Source: Candidatus Nitrosopumilus sp. (lineage in GTDB: Archaea > Thermoproteota > Nitrososphaeria > Nitrososphaerales > Nitrosopumilaceae). From it: DNA of 64,000 nucleotides. Numbering within the stretch: position 1 is the first letter of the stretch; each line of letters begins with the position of its first letter. The position numbers and the translations under genes were made by a program. Under the pieces are notes generated by a model that worked only from the letters and a program-made list of their open reading frames with translations, had not been told where the DNA came from and searched no databases. The stretch is from the NCBI GenBank assembly GCA_025699075.1, contig JAILWG010000002.1, forward strand, positions 293,786 to 357,785, read 5' to 3'. This document shows, piece by piece, positions 54,270-62,832 of the stretch.

Positions 54270-54725
54270 TTGCATCGTTTTGATGAATTAGATATGAAAT
54301 TACTTTATGAATTGACAAATGACGGTTCTATCTCTGTTCCCTTACTATCCAAAAAACTTGGAATCAATGCTTCAGTATTGTATAGTCGAATTAAGAGATT
54401 GATGAAAAAGAAGCTAATCAAAAAATTCACTATTGAGATAGATGATTCTCTCTTGGGTATAGGAGTAAAAGCATCTGTTGGGATTAACCGAGATCCAAAA
54501 CTCAAGGATTCTATTCATAAAAAATTGATGGAGACTTCTGAAATTGTCTCTATTTCTGAGGTAACTGGAAGATTTGATATCATGATTCAGGTTTATGCCA
54601 AGAATCTTGAAGCCCTCCACTCTATTGTAATTGAGAAAATTGGAAAAATTGAAGGTATTCAGAACACTGAAACCTTTGTAGAATTACAAAAAACCGATAA
54701 AAATCCTGTGTATCTTATCCAATAA
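54270..54725 (+). CDS. Lrp/AsnC-family transcription regulator
   Basis: A 151-residue Lrp/AsnC protein. The N-terminal HTH (about 1-60) includes ELDMKLLYELTNDGSIS and LSKKLGINASVLYSRIKRL. The C-terminal RAM ligand-binding domain (about 65-150) includes VSISEVTGRFDIMIQVYAKN. Such proteins form octamers and often respond to amino acids. It starts with TTG and is placed inside the ribosomal L11-L1 region on the opposite strand, ending next to the L11 stop. It may control the ribosomal genes nearby or itself; this is inference. Confidence 0.88.
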   Translation: MHRFDELDMKLLYELTNDGSISVPLLSKKLGINASVLYSRIKRLMKKKLIKKFTIEIDDSLLGIGVKASVGINRDPKLKDSIHKKLMETSEIVSISEVTGRFDIMIQVYAKNLEALHSIVIEKIGKIEGIQNTETFVELQKTDKNPVYLIQ

Positions 54726-55205
54726 CTATTGGAATTTTTCATCCCACTTGCCTTCGTTAACTTCGGCAGTGATTTCTTTTGGAGTCTTGCCTTCTACTTT
54801 GACTCCTAATGCTAAACATGTTCCAATGACTGTCTTTGCAACTGATTTTAGTGAACTGGCATAAGATTTCTCAAGTTTTGTGTTTGCAACTTTGATGATT
54901 GAATCCATTGTTACATCCCCTGCCCATTCAGTACCTGATGCGCCTGAACCTTTCTGGATTCCTGCTTCTTTCATGATGAGTGCGGCAGCAGATGGAATTC
55001 CTATTTCAATATCATATTTTTTTGTATCAGTATCTACGATTACGGTTACTGGAACTTTCATTCCCTCAAAGTCTTTTGTTTTTTCATTAATTGAGTTGAT
55101 TACTTCCATAATGTTTACTCCGAGTGGACCTAATGCTGGACCTAAAGGTGGACCTGCTGATGCTCCTCCGCCTGTAACGAGTGATGATACTTTTTGTTCT
55201 CCCAT
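54726..55205 (-). CDS. rpl11: Ribosomal protein L11
   Basis: A 159-residue L11, part of the GTPase-associated centre of the large subunit. The Gly/Pro-rich N-terminus TGGGASAGPPLGPALGPLGVN is characteristic, as is GKTPKEITAEVNEGKWDEKF at the end. It follows secE and nusG on the same strand, a conserved archaeal order (secE-nusG-L11). Confidence 0.95.
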   Translation of the reverse strand: MGEQKVSSLVTGGGASAGPPLGPALGPLGVNIMEVINSINEKTKDFEGMKVPVTVIVDTDTKKYDIEIGIPSAAALIMKEAGIQKGSGASGTEWAGDVTMDSIIKVANTKLEKSYASSLKSVAKTVIGTCLALGVKVEGKTPKEITAEVNEGKWDEKFQ

Positions 55206-55240
55206 GTTAAATCAGACTCAAATTGAAAATTTAATCCTTC

Positions 55241-55699
55241 CTAAGCCTCAGTAGACAACTTTAGGTAGTTTGCGTCTACGGTGACTGGTAATTGATATGA
55301 TGCATCTAGCAGAACTACTGTTGCCTCTTCCTTCTCCACATCAATTCTGGTAATTGTTGCTTTCATTCCCTTGAATGGACCTCCAGTGATTTCTACTATG
55401 TTATCTACTGCTAATTGTGAAACTGTTGATTTCTTGACTAGGTATCCTTCGATATCTTTGAATTCTAATTCTCCTCTTAATTGACCGCGAATATGTCTGA
55501 CACCTTCAACTGCCAAGTATGCGTCACTTGGATTGATTGCCTCAACTACGACATATCCCTTTAGATCACTTACCCAAAATACTGATTGAATGTTAATTTG
55601 ATTTGCATTGGCTTTTGCTTCTAATAATCTCATTACCACTTTCTCTTGACCTCCTGTGGTTCTAATTGCAAACAAGTGTGATTTGATTTCCTCTGACAA
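55241..55699 (-). CDS. nusG: Transcription factor NusG/Spt5
   Basis: A 152-residue archaeal Spt5/NusG: the NGN domain (about 8-90, including FAIRTTGGQEKVVMRLLEAK and GVRHIRGQLRG) binds the RNA polymerase clamp. The KOW domain (about 98-145, DNIVEITGGPFKGMKATI) contacts the ribosome or RNA. It promotes elongation. The start is TTG at 55699, 2 nt after the secE stop. Confidence 0.93.
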   Translation of the reverse strand: MSEEIKSHLFAIRTTGGQEKVVMRLLEAKANANQINIQSVFWVSDLKGYVVVEAINPSDAYLAVEGVRHIRGQLRGELEFKDIEGYLVKKSTVSQLAVDNIVEITGGPFKGMKATITRIDVEKEEATVVLLDASYQLPVTVDANYLKLSTEA

Positions 55700-55701
55700 T
55701 T

Positions 55702-55875
55702 TTATCTACCAAACGTAATTACTGAAAAGACAAACTGAATTGTAAAACCGATAATTCCTACTCCAGCTATCCCTAACAAAACGAGTCTAAGGTGTTGCTG
55801 ATACTCATCTTTGTCCGGCTTTTTGGCCATTTTCATAGTGTTGGCCATGTTTTTCAAAGTCTGCTTTGGGTTCAT
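55702..55875 (-). CDS. secE: Protein translocase subunit SecE (Sec61 gamma)
   Basis: A 57-residue SecE, the small subunit of the Sec translocon. The amphipathic N-terminal helix (about 1-27, Lys- and Met-rich) is followed by a single membrane helix (about 31-53: LVLLGIAGVGIIGFTIQFVF). It is directly upstream of nusG by 2 nt on the same strand, the classical secE-nusG pair, which makes this short ORF certain. Confidence 0.9.
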   Translation of the reverse strand: MNPKQTLKNMANTMKMAKKPDKDEYQQHLRLVLLGIAGVGIIGFTIQFVFSVITFGR

Positions 55876-55914
55876 TGCTGGAAATTAATAAGGTGTCTTT
55901 ATATCTCTTATCTC

Positions 55915-56691
55915 ATGGAACTGTTGGTTGCGTATCAAGATGACCCCGCAGGTCACAATATGGCAAAATATCTTTCAAAAGAAATGACTTTGGAAGGCGA
56001 TGTTTTTCGTGGAAAATATTATGACCTTCTAATAATTCCAACCCCTGCAATTTCTGCTGATTGGTTGGAAGAAAAATATGATTATGATGGATTTATCTTT
56101 CTATCAAAACATGCCGCCGAATCCGGTGTACTAGCTTTGACTTGTCATAGCACTGGCAATTTCTCTGATGCAAAATTTGGTGGAAACAATAAACAAGTTG
56201 CAATTCCACATCCTGACTTTCAAAAATCATATCTTCAAACTTTAAAGAAAAACCAAGAGCAGTTTCCAGAATTCCAAATTACAATAGAGGCGACACACCA
56301 TGGACCAACTGCACTAAACAAGCCCTGCATTTTCGTTGAGATAGGCACTACTGAAAAACAATGGACTGATGTTTCACTGTGCAACTCCGTTGCAAAACTT
56401 GTACACCAAGTACTCTCTGGAGAAATCCCCAAAAATCCTGTGGCAATATGTTTTGGTGGAACTCACTATCCTTCAAAATTTACAAAACAACTGCTTGAAG
56501 GAAAATATGCACTTGGAACAGTAACTCCAAAGCATGCATTAGATGATCTTGATGAGGAACTCTTCTCTCATATTATGTCTCAAAACAGTATGGCAAAATT
56601 TGCTTTGCTTGATTGGGCAGGTCTTGGACCAAACAAACAAAAAGTTCTTGACTTTCTAGAACAGACCAAACTTGAGGTAATCAAGCTTTGA
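55915..56691 (+). CDS. dtdA: D-aminoacyl-tRNA deacylase (archaeal type)
   Basis: A 258-residue DtdA of the GEK1/archaeal type, which frees D-amino acids from tRNA. The start at ATG 55915 gives MELLVAYQDDPAGHNMAKYL, as in the family. Further conserved parts are FLSKHAAESGVLALTCHSTGN, EATHHGPTALNKPCIFVEIG and CFGGTHYPSKFT, which hold the zinc-binding His/Cys. It is divergent from secE. The next gene overlaps its last 4 nt. Confidence 0.9.
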   Translation: MELLVAYQDDPAGHNMAKYLSKEMTLEGDVFRGKYYDLLIIPTPAISADWLEEKYDYDGFIFLSKHAAESGVLALTCHSTGNFSDAKFGGNNKQVAIPHPDFQKSYLQTLKKNQEQFPEFQITIEATHHGPTALNKPCIFVEIGTTEKQWTDVSLCNSVAKLVHQVLSGEIPKNPVAICFGGTHYPSKFTKQLLEGKYALGTVTPKHALDDLDEELFSHIMSQNSMAKFALLDWAGLGPNKQKVLDFLEQTKLEVIKL

Positions 56692-56987
56692 ATCTTGAGC
56701 AAAAAGTTTACAAAAAATTATTGCAAGTTCCAAAAGGCCAGATCACAACATATGGGGAATTGGCAAAGGCAGTTGGATTAAAAAATGGCCAGAGGGCAGT
56801 TGGAAAAATTATGAACAAAAATCCGTATCCTGTAATTGTTCCTTGTCATAGAGTAGTGATGTCTACTGGTAAAGTTGGCGGTTATGCATACGGTGAAAAA
56901 ATAAAATCAAACATGCTATCCAAGGAAGGAATCAAAATTAAGGATGGTAAAATTTTGGACTGGGAAAATTCTGTTTATCGGTTCTAA
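56688..56987 (+). CDS. ogt: O6-alkylguanine-DNA alkyltransferase (Ogt/MGMT) family protein
   Basis: A 99-residue DNA-repair protein that consists only of the DNA-binding/catalytic domain. The active Cys53 is in IVPCHRVV, and the helix-turn-helix part is TTYGELAKAVGLKNGQRAVG. Because the catalytic Cys is present it should be a true alkyltransferase rather than an alkyltransferase-like protein, though the N-terminal domain is missing. It starts with TTG overlapping dtdA by 4 nt, and is convergent with L19e (4 nt overlap). Confidence 0.85.
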   Translation: MNLEQKVYKKLLQVPKGQITTYGELAKAVGLKNGQRAVGKIMNKNPYPVIVPCHRVVMSTGKVGGYAYGEKIKSNMLSKEGIKIKDGKILDWENSVYRF

Positions 56988-57445
56988 GATTCTCTCTTAG
57001 CTTTTACTTCATCCATCAATAGTCTGAGGTGTGCTTTGTTTCTGACTGTGTTACCGCCGACTTTTTTGTAGAGTGCCCAGAATTCAGGATTAGTCAAATC
57101 TTTTCTGTCTTTTGCAATTTTCAATAATCGTCTCAATGAACGAACCTTTGCAACATAGACTTCTTTCTTACCTACTCTTGCTCCTTTTCTACCTTGTTTG
57201 GAACCTTGAGTTGTACCTCTTTTGTTTTTCTGAGCTTTCTTGTCATGTGCTCTTCCTTTTGATGTACCGGTAAATGACTTGATTCTGATTGTGTTTGCAG
57301 TAATTAGACTTCGGATGTTTTCTCTTGTGATTGCATCTGCAATGTCATCTAAATGATCAGTATCGAATCTGATTCTGTGAACTCCGACACCAGTAACTCT
57401 GGCTGCGAGTCTTTTTTTAGCTTTAAGATTTACTACCACTTGCAC
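56984..57445 (-). CDS. rpl19e: Ribosomal protein L19e
   Basis: A 153-residue L19e, a basic large-subunit protein found in archaea and eukaryotes. The N-terminal helices include RIRFDTDHLDDIADAITREN, and the middle linker is Lys/Gly-rich (KKAQKNKRGTTQGSKQGRKG). It overlaps L32e by 23 nt, showing close coupling. Confidence 0.93.
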   Translation of the reverse strand: MQVVVNLKAKKRLAARVTGVGVHRIRFDTDHLDDIADAITRENIRSLITANTIRIKSFTGTSKGRAHDKKAQKNKRGTTQGSKQGRKGARVGKKEVYVAKVRSLRRLLKIAKDRKDLTNPEFWALYKKVGGNTVRNKAHLRLLMDEVKAKRES

Positions 57446-57827
57446 TCACTCTCGCATTAAAAATTTTGAATTTTTGTTCAACTGCTTTAACGATAATCTC
57501 TTTTCTCTTTCTAGTTCCAACACTGTGTCCAAATCTGACGCCGTCTTTCTTTGGATCTAATTTTTCTAAATCACTTAAAGTGAAAACTAGGTTATCTGTA
57601 AATCCTGATGGGTGTAATCCTCTTGCAACTTTAGGTCCACCATATCCAACTTTGACAAGACCTGGACGGCCTCTGCTTTTCTGTTTTCTCTGGTGATGAT
57701 CAATACCTTTTGGTTTTCTCCAATTAGTCTGGAGTCTAACATAACGCCAACTTTCTGGTCTTACAAAGTCTGGCTTGTGCTCTTTTGCCTCTTGTCTCTT
57801 TGCAAGCAAATCTTTGTTGATCGTCAT
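57423..57827 (-). CDS. rpl32e: Ribosomal protein L32e
   Basis: A 134-residue L32e, an archaeal/eukaryotic large-subunit protein. Typical parts are FVRPESWRYVRLQTNWRKPKG, GIDHHQRKQKSRGRPGLVKV and GYGGPKVARGLHPSG. The ATG at 57827 sits 26 nt from a TATA element (GTATTTATTC, minus strand near 57853), so the L32e-L19e mRNA is probably leaderless. Confidence 0.93.
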   Translation of the reverse strand: MTINKDLLAKRQEAKEHKPDFVRPESWRYVRLQTNWRKPKGIDHHQRKQKSRGRPGLVKVGYGGPKVARGLHPSGFTDNLVFTLSDLEKLDPKKDGVRFGHSVGTRKRKEIIVKAVEQKFKIFNARVSASGSKS

Positions 57828-57881
57828 GAAATTGAGTCTTGAATTTTGGAATAAATACGTTCCTAGACAAGAAAATAATTT

Positions 57882-57889
57882 TCTATAAG
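57882..57889 (+). promoter_or_regulatory. Candidate TATA box of the PEP carboxykinase gene
   Basis: TCTATAAG predicts a start near 57912, ahead of the ATG at 57930, which is out of frame with the main ORF. This is part of the unclear start of the gene. Confidence 0.45.
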
Positions 57890-57929
57890 AAAAAGATAAT
57901 AAGGAAACTTAGGTCGGATCGAATATCTC

Positions 57930-57980
57930 ATGAACCAGCCTGGGATTGAACACGTTATTTTTGGAGGCATAATCCTCTGA
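57930..57980 (+). other. Short ATG ORF at the head of the PEPCK gene
   Basis: ATG 57930 opens 16 codons ending at TGA 57978-57980, and lies 18 nt after the predicted transcription start. A shift by one base in the T run near 57958-57962 would join it to the PEPCK frame. It may be the true start with a frameshift (natural or an assembly error) or a small leader ORF. Confidence 0.4.
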
Positions 57981-58066
57981 CCCAAGTACTTGGTACTGCT
58001 CCAACCGAGAAATTTTCATCCCAGATAGTATCTTTTGGAATCAATCCTGCCAAAGTCCACAGAAAC

Positions 58067-59581
58067 TTGGGCGTAGATGAAATGGTGCGTTTGGCAGTTG
58101 AGAGAAAAGAGGGTGTTGTCAATTCAACAGGCTCACTTTCAGTCAATACTGGCAAATATACCGGAAGATCCCCTGATGACCGATTTATCGTATATGATGA
58201 TAAAACCCATGACACAATTGATTGGGGAAAAATCAACCACCAATTCCCAAGTGGTAAATTTGAAAAACTTTTTGAAAAAATGAAGGCCTTTGTTGACAAT
58301 AAAGAACTCTTTGTCTTTGATGGTTTTGTAGGGGCTGATCCTGAAACCAGATTACCAATCAGAGTAATCAATGATCATGTTTGGCAAAGCATGTTTGCCA
58401 GCAACTTGTTTATCAAACCTACAAGTGAAGAGTTGGAAAAACATGAACCTGAATTTACTATTTTGTGTATCAATGATTTTACAGCAGACCCAAAAATTGA
58501 CGGAACAAGAACTGACGTTTTCATTCTAATTGATTTAACAAGAAAAATTGTTTTGATTGGCGGAACTGAATATGCAGGTGAGATGAAAAAATCAATGTTT
58601 GGTGTAATGAATTTCTTATTGCCAGACCGTGGAATTTTCCCAATGCACTGCTCTGCAAACATTGGTGAAAAAGGCGACACTGCATTGTTCTTTGGATTAT
58701 CCGGTACTGGTAAAACAACTCTTTCTGCAGATTCTAATAGAAGATTAATCGGCGATGATGAACATGGTTGGTCTGATAATGGAACATTCAATTTTGAAGG
58801 CGGATGCTATGCAAAGTGTATCAACCTTAGTCAAGAAGCAGAACCTGAAATCTGGAATGCAATAAAGCCTGGCGCACTATTGGAAAATGTTGTACTAAAT
58901 GATGGCGTACCAGACTATGATGATAATTCTTTAACTGAAAACACTCGTGTTGGTTATCCTTTGGACTTTATCCCAGGTGCAGTAATTCCTAGTATCGGTG
59001 GACATCCAAGAGTCATTGTATTTCTGACAGCTGATGCTTTGGGTGTGTTGCCACCTGTCTCCCGATTAACCAAAGAGGGAGCAATGTATCATTTCATGTC
59101 TGGATATACAAGTAAACTGGCTGGAACTGAAAGAGGAATCAAAGAACCCAAATCCGTATTTTCTCAGTGTTTTGGAGCCCCATTCATGCCTAGACCTGCC
59201 TCAGTTTATGCAAAACTTCTTGGTGAAAAAATTACCCAACACAATACTATAGTTTACCTTGTTAACACTGGTTGGTCCGGAGGCCCATATGGAGTTGGCA
59301 AGAGAATCAAAATCCAGTACAGCCGTGCCATGGTAACTGCCGCAATTTCAGGTGCACTTGACATTGTAAAGTATCGCCACGATGATTTGTTCAATCTTGA
59401 TATTCCTACAGAAGTAGAAGGAGTTCCTTCTGAAATTTTAGATCCAAAACATACTTGGGTTGACAAAGACTCATATGATCTTTCTGCCAAAAAATTGGCT
59501 CAAATGTTCGTTGAGAACTTTAAGAAATTTGAAAATGTCTCACCTGAAATAATTGATGCAGGTCCTAAACTTCCACAGTAG
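58067..59581 (+). CDS. pckA: Phosphoenolpyruvate carboxykinase (ATP)
   Basis: An ATP-type PEPCK of at least 504 residues, converting oxaloacetate and ATP to PEP for gluconeogenesis. Conserved sites are STGSLSVNTGKYTGRSPDDR, the kinase-1a loop FGLSGTGKTTLSAD and the metal site GDDEHGWSDNG. The first normal in-frame start is TTG 58067, but the frame is open back to 57950. It encodes a family-like stretch (SSQIVSFGINPAKVHRN) upstream, with no ATG, GTG or TTG. The real N-terminus is therefore uncertain: a non-standard start, or a frameshift from the ATG at 57930. Confidence 0.9.
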   Translation: MGVDEMVRLAVERKEGVVNSTGSLSVNTGKYTGRSPDDRFIVYDDKTHDTIDWGKINHQFPSGKFEKLFEKMKAFVDNKELFVFDGFVGADPETRLPIRVINDHVWQSMFASNLFIKPTSEELEKHEPEFTILCINDFTADPKIDGTRTDVFILIDLTRKIVLIGGTEYAGEMKKSMFGVMNFLLPDRGIFPMHCSANIGEKGDTALFFGLSGTGKTTLSADSNRRLIGDDEHGWSDNGTFNFEGGCYAKCINLSQEAEPEIWNAIKPGALLENVVLNDGVPDYDDNSLTENTRVGYPLDFIPGAVIPSIGGHPRVIVFLTADALGVLPPVSRLTKEGAMYHFMSGYTSKLAGTERGIKEPKSVFSQCFGAPFMPRPASVYAKLLGEKITQHNTIVYLVNTGWSGGPYGVGKRIKIQYSRAMVTAAISGALDIVKYRHDDLFNLDIPTEVEGVPSEILDPKHTWVDKDSYDLSAKKLAQMFVENFKKFENVSPEIIDAGPKLPQ

Positions 59582-59582
59582 A

Positions 59583-61607
59583 TTACTTTCTCTTAATTAT
59601 ACCAAATACTGCAATTCCAATTATTGCTGCAATGATGATTCCGATTTGTCTTTCTGGAATGTCAATGTTGATTCTGTCTTGATTTTGATTCAGTGAATTA
59701 ATTTCAATTACGTTAAATGCACTTGATGTGTTTCCGTTAACTCTGATCTTCACATCAATCCAGTATTCTGCATTCTCATAAACATCAATGGATGCTTTTT
59801 TCTCTGGCGTTGCAGTTGTGGTTAGCTCGCTTCCGTCATTGCTGTTTATCACCGAAATTTTAGCAAAACTCCATTCTTCTGGATGATAAATCTCAAATGA
59901 CAGTTTTTCATTCTGTTGAGTTGTTGAAACTGAACCTTTTGTATAGTGCAACAAAAATGGAACTCTGTATTCTGTGCCCTCATGACTTATCAACATCACT
60001 CCTTCATGGTCTCCAAAATTATCTTCTAGCATACTCATCCTTGTTTTCAAAATGTTTCCATCTGCAAGTTCTCCATCAAACTTTATGAATTCGGGCCCGT
60101 CAAATGATACATCAAATCCGCCCCATGTCCCATCCATTGATTTTAGCTGGAATTGTTTCTCAACAGTTTTTTTGTCAGACGATAGCGAAGCAACAAAGTT
60201 TGGTGGCTCTATGATCAGTTTTGCGTTAAACGCATTTGCAATGTCTAGCCTTCCTGCCCCTGCCTCATGAATTGAGAATTTTTGGCCATAGGCATCTGAT
60301 ACAGGCTCTACTGTGGTCAGTAACAGGGATTTGATTTCATGGTGGTGAAGTTCTGGGTTTTTTTGAAGCAAAAGGGCGGCTGCTCCACTCACATGAGGAG
60401 CTGCATAGCTTGTTCCGCTTGTAAAGTTGTATGCTGCATTGTTTTGTGTGGTGTTGATGTATGCCCCTGGGGCAACGATTTCTGGTTTGATATAAAATGG
60501 AGACACTGGTCCCCTTGAGCTAAAGTGTGCTACAAAGTCTGGATTGTAAAACAATTGCAAAGATCCTCTGCTTTCTTTTGTTATTGATTCCTTGATTTCA
60601 AGTCCTTCTTCTCTGTCTATTGACACTACTGGAATTCGTGGTGTGTATCCCGGCTCTATGAATTCATGAATTAATTCTCCCAGAAAAATTCCTGGATTGT
60701 TATTGTAAACAATTAATGCCTTAGCTCCTGCATTGGCGGCATTTTTTTCCTTGATTGAAAAATACAATAATTCCCCTTCAACATCACTTCCTCTCTCAAC
60801 AATTACGATTGCATCTTTAACATCCAAGCCTTCAAAGTCTTCAAACTTTCCATAACCTGCAGAAATTATTTTTGCAATGATTGGCTCTTCTAATTTTGTA
60901 GAACCGACCATTGGAATTACCGTGTATGGTTTTTCATCTATCTCCAATGTTGCAACCAAGCTTGAAGTCAGATTGTTGTACGTTGCACCAACTGTAACTG
61001 AACCAAAATTTTTTCCCGGACTTCCAATTGTTTTCAGTTCTGGTCCGTCATTTCCAGCTGCAGTTACTACAAAAATTTCTTTTTCTAATGCTTGATTGAC
61101 TGCACGATCAATTTTTGCATTTGTTCTATTAACTCCTAAACTAATATTGATAATGTCAGCTTCGTCTTCAATTGCTTTCTCTATTGCCCTGATGATCAAA
61201 TCTGATGACACTCCTTCTCCGTCTTCTGAAACTTTGTAAGCTAAAATTTTTGCCTTGGGTGCAACTCCTGATTTTTCTCCATCTGCTGCAATCACTCCTG
61301 CAACCTGAGTCCCATGGCCGTTAGTGTCAAGTGGAGGCTCGTTCTCTTGAATGAAATTATACCCTCCAACCACTTTTCCATCAGGGCCCCACCCGAACAA
61401 ATCTGGGTGGTTGTAATCTACACCTGTATCAATTACTGCAATTTTTACCCCTTCGCCATCAATCCCTTCTGCCCTTGGAATGTCAGTTCCTATGTATGGC
61501 ACACTTCTATCCAAGTACAGCTCTGATTCGTTTTGCGATTCTATATGTGATAAAACAAAAATTCCTGTGAATATTACAATTGCAGAAAAAATCAGTAACG
61601 ATTTCAC
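59583..61607 (-). CDS. Membrane-anchored subtilisin-like serine protease
   Basis: A 674-residue S8 protease. After an N-terminal signal/anchor segment (about 1-20) the catalytic triad is Asp60 (VIDTGVDYNHPDL), His98 (NGHGTQVAG) and Ser400 (FTSGTSYAAPHVSG); the oxyanion Asn186 is in AAGNDGP. A PA domain is inserted between His and Ser (about 235-345). A beta-rich C-terminal part and a final membrane helix with KRK tail follow. No long propeptide is visible. It probably cuts proteins on the outside of the cell. The start is GTG at 61607, divergent from sod, and it ends 1 nt from the PEPCK stop. Confidence 0.9.
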   Translation of the reverse strand: MKSLLIFSAIVIFTGIFVLSHIESQNESELYLDRSVPYIGTDIPRAEGIDGEGVKIAVIDTGVDYNHPDLFGWGPDGKVVGGYNFIQENEPPLDTNGHGTQVAGVIAADGEKSGVAPKAKILAYKVSEDGEGVSSDLIIRAIEKAIEDEADIINISLGVNRTNAKIDRAVNQALEKEIFVVTAAGNDGPELKTIGSPGKNFGSVTVGATYNNLTSSLVATLEIDEKPYTVIPMVGSTKLEEPIIAKIISAGYGKFEDFEGLDVKDAIVIVERGSDVEGELLYFSIKEKNAANAGAKALIVYNNNPGIFLGELIHEFIEPGYTPRIPVVSIDREEGLEIKESITKESRGSLQLFYNPDFVAHFSSRGPVSPFYIKPEIVAPGAYINTTQNNAAYNFTSGTSYAAPHVSGAAALLLQKNPELHHHEIKSLLLTTVEPVSDAYGQKFSIHEAGAGRLDIANAFNAKLIIEPPNFVASLSSDKKTVEKQFQLKSMDGTWGGFDVSFDGPEFIKFDGELADGNILKTRMSMLEDNFGDHEGVMLISHEGTEYRVPFLLHYTKGSVSTTQQNEKLSFEIYHPEEWSFAKISVINSNDGSELTTTATPEKKASIDVYENAEYWIDVKIRVNGNTSSAFNVIEINSLNQNQDRINIDIPERQIGIIIAAIIGIAVFGIIKRK

Positions 61608-61639
61608 AAATTTTCTAACTTTTTAACAAGTAAAAATGA

Positions 61640-61657
61640 ATTGCTTAGTAAAGCAAT
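61640..61657. promoter_or_regulatory. Palindrome in the protease/sod divergent promoter
   Basis: ATTGCTT-AGTA-AAGCAAT is a perfect 7-bp inverted repeat. Its right half overlaps the sod TATA box CAATAAAT (61654-61661), which lies 26 nt before the sod ATG. This is the expected place for a repressor site. Confidence 0.55.
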
Positions 61658-61683
61658 AAATGGAATAAATTCCAAAACTCTCC

Positions 61684-62304
61684 ATGGGAAAATACACACT
61701 TCCTGAAATGCCATATGCTTATGATGCATTAGAACCTCACATTGACGCAAGAACAATGGAGATTCATCACACAAAACATCATCAAGCATACACTGACAAA
61801 TTAAATGCAGCTCTTGAAACTTGTCCAGCTGAAATTCAGAGTAAAGATATTGTTGATATCTTATCTGATATCAATTCAGTACCTGAGGACAAAAGAAGTG
61901 CAGTTAATTTCAACGGTGGTGGTTATGACAACCATAGGTTATTTTGGAATAACATGAAAGCAAACGGAGGCGGAGAACCTGGAGGATCAATTGCAGATGC
62001 AATCAACAGTTCTTTTGGAAGCTTCTCTGACTTCAAAGAGAAATTCTCATCTACTACAGCAGTAATTCAAGGTAGTGGTTGGGGATGGTTAGTATACAAT
62101 CCTTCTACATCAAAGGTTGAATACAAATCAATGCCAAACCAAACAAGTCCAAGAACAGAGGGATTAATTCCATTGTTGGGCTGTGATGTTTGGGAACATG
62201 CATACTATCTCAACTATCAAAACAAGAGACCTGACTATATCACCGCATGGTGGAATGTCGTCAACTGGGATGAAGTAGAAGATAGATTCTCAAAAGCAAA
62301 ATAA
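61684..62304 (+). CDS. sod: Superoxide dismutase (Mn/Fe type)
   Basis: A 206-residue Fe/Mn superoxide dismutase. Metal ligands are His28 (MEIHHTKHH), the His in YDNHRLFW, and Asp and His in DVWEHAYYL. The second-sphere residues (Gly in GGGYDNH and Gln in PNQTSP) match the Mn form. The dismutase protects against superoxide in the cytoplasm. The ATG lies 26 nt from the TATA box, so the mRNA should be leaderless. A palindrome overlaps the promoter. Confidence 0.93.
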   Translation: MGKYTLPEMPYAYDALEPHIDARTMEIHHTKHHQAYTDKLNAALETCPAEIQSKDIVDILSDINSVPEDKRSAVNFNGGGYDNHRLFWNNMKANGGGEPGGSIADAINSSFGSFSDFKEKFSSTTAVIQGSGWGWLVYNPSTSKVEYKSMPNQTSPRTEGLIPLLGCDVWEHAYYLNYQNKRPDYITAWWNVVNWDEVEDRFSKAK

Positions 62305-62397
62305 AGTTAAATCTTTATTTTTTCTTTATTCATTTATTTTGAATTTTTCAAGTATCTATGAATGAATTTATAACCATCAGAGAAAGATTTGCTGTAA

Positions 62398-62829
62398 ATG
62401 AGTGAAGAACAGGCAGAGCAATTAATGCAGCAAATGCAAATGCTTGAAACATATTTTTCTGATTTGTCTCAGAGAGAAATTACTTTTATGAATATTTTGA
62501 GAGAGGCAACTGCTTCAATTGAATCCATTCAAGCACTTGGTAAAAATCCTGAATCTGAAACTCTAGTTCCAATTGGAATGGGCACATTTGTTCCCACAAA
62601 AATTTCATCTAACTCCAAAATTATAATGAATATTGGCGCAGGAATTGCAGTTGAGAAAGATTTTCCTTCAGCAATCAATTACCTTGAAGCTAGAATCAAA
62701 GAAATTGAGGTTGCTTTACAGGACACTGCTGCCAAAAAACAAGATGCTGCAGCAAGATTAGAGCAAGGAAAAGCACAGATGAATCAAATGATGCAAGCTA
62801 TGCAGCAACAGACTTCTGCTTCAGGATAA
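62398..62829 (+). CDS. pfdA: Prefoldin alpha subunit
   Basis: A 143-residue prefoldin alpha subunit. The coiled-coil arms (about 1-50 and 90-140) flank a short beta-hairpin region with TLVPIGMGTFVPTKI and IGAGIAVEKDF. Prefoldin, with the beta subunit encoded elsewhere, holds unfolded proteins for the thermosome. A TATA-like TTTATAAC lies about 27 nt upstream. ftsY starts 3 nt after the stop, so the two are co-transcribed. Confidence 0.9.
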   Translation: MSEEQAEQLMQQMQMLETYFSDLSQREITFMNILREATASIESIQALGKNPESETLVPIGMGTFVPTKISSNSKIIMNIGAGIAVEKDFPSAINYLEARIKEIEVALQDTAAKKQDAAARLEQGKAQMNQMMQAMQQQTSASG

Positions 62830-62832
62830 ACC

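Noticed and set aside
57930..58000. Possible tRNA on the minus strand (TTCAATC-like T loop)
   Set aside because: No T stem, acceptor stem or anticodon arm can be formed around it.
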